The position numbers and the translations under genes were made by a program. 64,000 bases of DNA from Clostridium acidisoli DSM 12555 (GTDB lineage Bacteria; Bacillota; Clostridia; Clostridiales; Clostridiaceae): assembly GCF_900176305.1 (NCBI RefSeq), contig NZ_FWXH01000002.1:372001-436000 (forward strand), given 5' to 3'. Under the pieces are notes generated by a model, which saw only the letters and a program-made list of their open reading frames with translations, made no database searches and was not told the DNA's origin. Below are positions 62,102 through 64,000 of the stretch, one piece after another (positions within the stretch are counted from its first letter, which is position 1; each line of letters opens with the position of its first letter).

Positions 62102-64000
62102 CTATACGAAGGCAGCGACATCTAAAATCAATGTTACAAAACCATCTCCAAGTATTGTTGCTCCAATATACTCTTTTAAATTCTTAAGAGTTTTGCCAAG
62201 CGGTTTTATTACAATATCCTGTTGGCCTTGAAGTGAATCAACTAATAGTCCTGCCATTTTTTCACCAACTTTAACAACAACAATATAAACTTTTCCATCA
62301 CTTGCCTTTTCAAGCCCTAGTTTTTCATTTACTCTTACAATAGGAAGGACATTACCTCTATATATTATTACTTCTTTGTTATTGGTCTTTTTAATATCCT
62401 CTTCCTTATAATCTATAACACTATCAATATAGTTTAATGAGATTGCTAAACTCTCACCACCTATTTTTACTAAAAGAGCAGTTATAATCTGTAATGTAAG
62501 TGGTAATTTTATTGTAAAAGTTGATCCTTTGCCCTCTTCACTTATTACATCTACAGTTCCTCCAAGTGCAGAAATTTTTGTTTTTACAACATCCATTCCT
62601 ACTCCTCTTCCAGATATATCTGTAACGACTTCGTTTGTGCTAAAGCCCTGGGCAAAAATCAAATTTTTAATGTCATTTTCATTCATCCCATCAGTGTTTA
62701 TGCCACTTTTTTCAGCTTTTGCTCTAACTTTCTCAACATTAATACCAGCACCATCATCTTGAACTTTAATAACAGCTTTTGTTCCTTCTTGATAAGCTAT
62801 TAGTTTTATTTTTCCTGTAAGTGTTTTACCACTTGCTGCTCTTTCTTCTTTACCTTCTATTCCATGATCTGCAGCATTTCTTAATAGATGTATTAGGGGT
62901 TCTCCTATTTCATCTATTACTGTTCTATCTAATTCAGTGTCTTGTCCCTCTATTATTAATTCCATATCTTTATCTAGTTCAACTGATAAATCTCTTATAA
63001 GTCTTGGAAATCTGTTGAACACCGTATCAAGTGGCAACATTCTTATTTTCATAACTAAATCTTGTAGATCATTAGTAGTTCTTGCAACCTGTTCAATAGT
63101 CTCATTTAATTCAGTTAATTTAAAGCTACTACTTATTTGTTCAAGTCTTGTCCTATTAATAACAAGTTCTGAAACCATGTTTAAAAACTTATCTAATCTT
63201 TCAAGATCAACTCTTACAGATTGATGCATTTTTTTATGTTGCTCTGGTGCTTTTTTCTGCACTGCTGGTTTTGTCTTTTCTTTTGCAGGTTTAACTTTTG
63301 CTTCCACTGTCTTTGGTGCTTCCTCTACTTTAACTTTTGGTTTTTCATAATTTGCTTTGAATTTATTCACATCAATTTCATTAACTTCAACTTTGTCAAT
63401 TTCAGATATGTCAAGAAGTAATTTCTTAACATCATCTTTTTCCTTATGCGTAACATATACAAGTTTTATTTCAAAGTCAAAATTTTCATTTTCTAAGTCT
63501 TCTGTACTTGGTATTGATTTTATAATTTCTCCAAGTTCCTCGAGGCTTTTAAATATCAAAAAAGCTCTAGCTGACTTAAGAAGTGTGCTCTCACTTATTA
63601 ATATATCAATGTCAAAAGCATTATAACCTTTCTCTATGGCTTGCTTTATTACATTTATATCATATTCATTAAGATCTATTGCTTCAGAATCTTTTTTTTC
63701 TTCTTTAATATCTGGTTCTTTTGGCTGAAGTTTTTCTTCTGATGTCGGTTCTTTTTTACCATCTTGTACATTTTCTGATATAGCTTCTAACTTTTTGATT
63801 AACTCATCCACAGGTAATTCTTCTTCATTACCATTAGATATTCCATCAACCATTTGTTCTAATGTATCAAGACATTTAAATAATACTGTTACTACTTCTT
63901 GTGTTACCTTTAACTCTCCAGTTCTGAATTCTGAAAGTACATCTTCCATTTTATGAGTTAATTCTGCCATTCTGTTAAAACCCATAGTGGCAGCCATTCC
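62102..64000 (-). CDS. cheA: Chemotaxis histidine kinase CheA (N terminus beyond right edge)
   Basis: Partial gene; the start and the phospho-accepting histidine of the P1 domain lie beyond position 64000. The visible part begins in P1 (MAATMGFNRMAELTHKMED), which normally follows HTLKG. After an acidic linker comes a P2-type CheY-binding domain (about 115-215), a lysine/proline-rich linker, P3 dimerisation (VRVDLERLDKFLNMVSEL), P4 kinase with LLRNAADHGIE and GRGVGMDVVKT, and P5 for CheW binding. It leads the cheA-cheC-cheY-cheW-fliM-fliY run. Confidence 0.97.
   Translation of the reverse strand, partial: GMAATMGFNRMAELTHKMEDVLSEFRTGELKVTQEVVTVLFKCLDTLEQMVDGISNGNEEELPVDELIKKLEAISENVQDGKKEPTSEEKLQPKEPDIKEEKKDSEAIDLNEYDINVIKQAIEKGYNAFDIDILISESTLLKSARAFLIFKSLEELGEIIKSIPSTEDLENENFDFEIKLVYVTHKEKDDVKKLLLDISEIDKVEVNEIDVNKFKANYEKPKVKVEEAPKTVEAKVKPAKEKTKPAVQKKAPEQHKKMHQSVRVDLERLDKFLNMVSELVINRTRLEQISSSFKLTELNETIEQVARTTNDLQDLVMKIRMLPLDTVFNRFPRLIRDLSVELDKDMELIIEGQDTELDRTVIDEIGEPLIHLLRNAADHGIEGKEERAASGKTLTGKIKLIAYQEGTKAVIKVQDDGAGINVEKVRAKAEKSGINTDGMNENDIKNLIFAQGFSTNEVVTDISGRGVGMDVVKTKISALGGTVDVISEEGKGSTFTIKLPLTLQIITALLVKIGGESLAISLNYIDSVIDYKEEDIKKTNNKEVIIYRGNVLPIVRVNEKLGLEKASDGKVYIVVVKVGEKMAGLLVDSLQGQQDIVIKPLGKTLKNLKEYIGATILGDGFVTLILDVAAFV

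Noticed and set aside
1-64000. CRISPR arrays, tRNA or rRNA genes, insertion sequences, prophage
   Set aside because: I read both strands for spaced repeats, cloverleaf-type segments, transposase motifs and phage genes and found none that I could support.

Overview
The window is AT-rich, with Gram-positive ribosome-binding sites of the AGGAGG type. It carries a spore-former type division cluster (SpoVD-like PBP, SpoVE/FtsW), a natural FliR-FlhB fusion, a SwrB-like protein behind sigma-28 and a CBS/DRTGG family II pyrophosphatase. Together these point to a motile, endospore-forming Clostridium sensu stricto chromosome. I saw no rRNA, tRNA, CRISPR array, transposase or prophage.

Region 1 (1-9000, minus strand) is the start of the division and cell wall (dcw) cluster, transcribed as mraZ-rsmH-ftsL-PBP-murE-murF-mraY-spoVE. 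spoVE runs off the left edge. Three TGG boxes spaced exactly 10 nt lie upstream of mraZ and look like its autoregulatory operator. Several genes use TTG or GTG starts.

Region 2 (9100-19280) is mixed housekeeping: ychF, a Lon-like protease with a degenerate ATPase module, deoC, a small clostridial unknown, a P-type Ca2+-type ATPase and the pyrophosphatase. The 537-nt gap between the Lon-like gene and deoC holds a run of seven local hairpins (about 12985-13240) and is my best candidate for an unassigned structured RNA. A second gap (17237-17588) holds a large imperfect inverted repeat.

Region 3 (19285-64000, all minus strand, read right to left) is a nearly continuous flagellar and chemotaxis locus. 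It opens with cheA (cut by the right edge), cheC, cheY, cheW, fliM and fliY, which end at a terminator. A late block follows from a sigma-28 promoter: flgM-flgN-flgK-flgL-fliW-csrA-flaG-unknown-fliS-fliD-fliT. Next come the main flagellin with its own sigma-28 promoter and a CsrA-type leader, a glycosyltransferase island with its own sigma-28 promoter, and a second divergent flagellin with a fourth sigma-28 promoter. After a 500-nt gap with a sigma-A type promoter, the early block runs flgB-flgC-fliE-fliF-fliG-fliH-fliI-fliJ-fliK-flgD-(flagellar operon protein)-flgE-flbD-fliL-fliO-fliP-fliQ-fliR/flhB-flhA-flhF-flhG-PilZ-fliA-swrB-like-small TM protein-flgF-flgG.

The logic is coherent. The early block builds the hook-basal body and makes sigma-28 (FliA). 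FlgM restrains FliA until the hook is complete. FliA then drives flgM, flagellin, glycosylation and the second flagellin. FliW and CsrA can hold flagellin translation in check through the hag leader.
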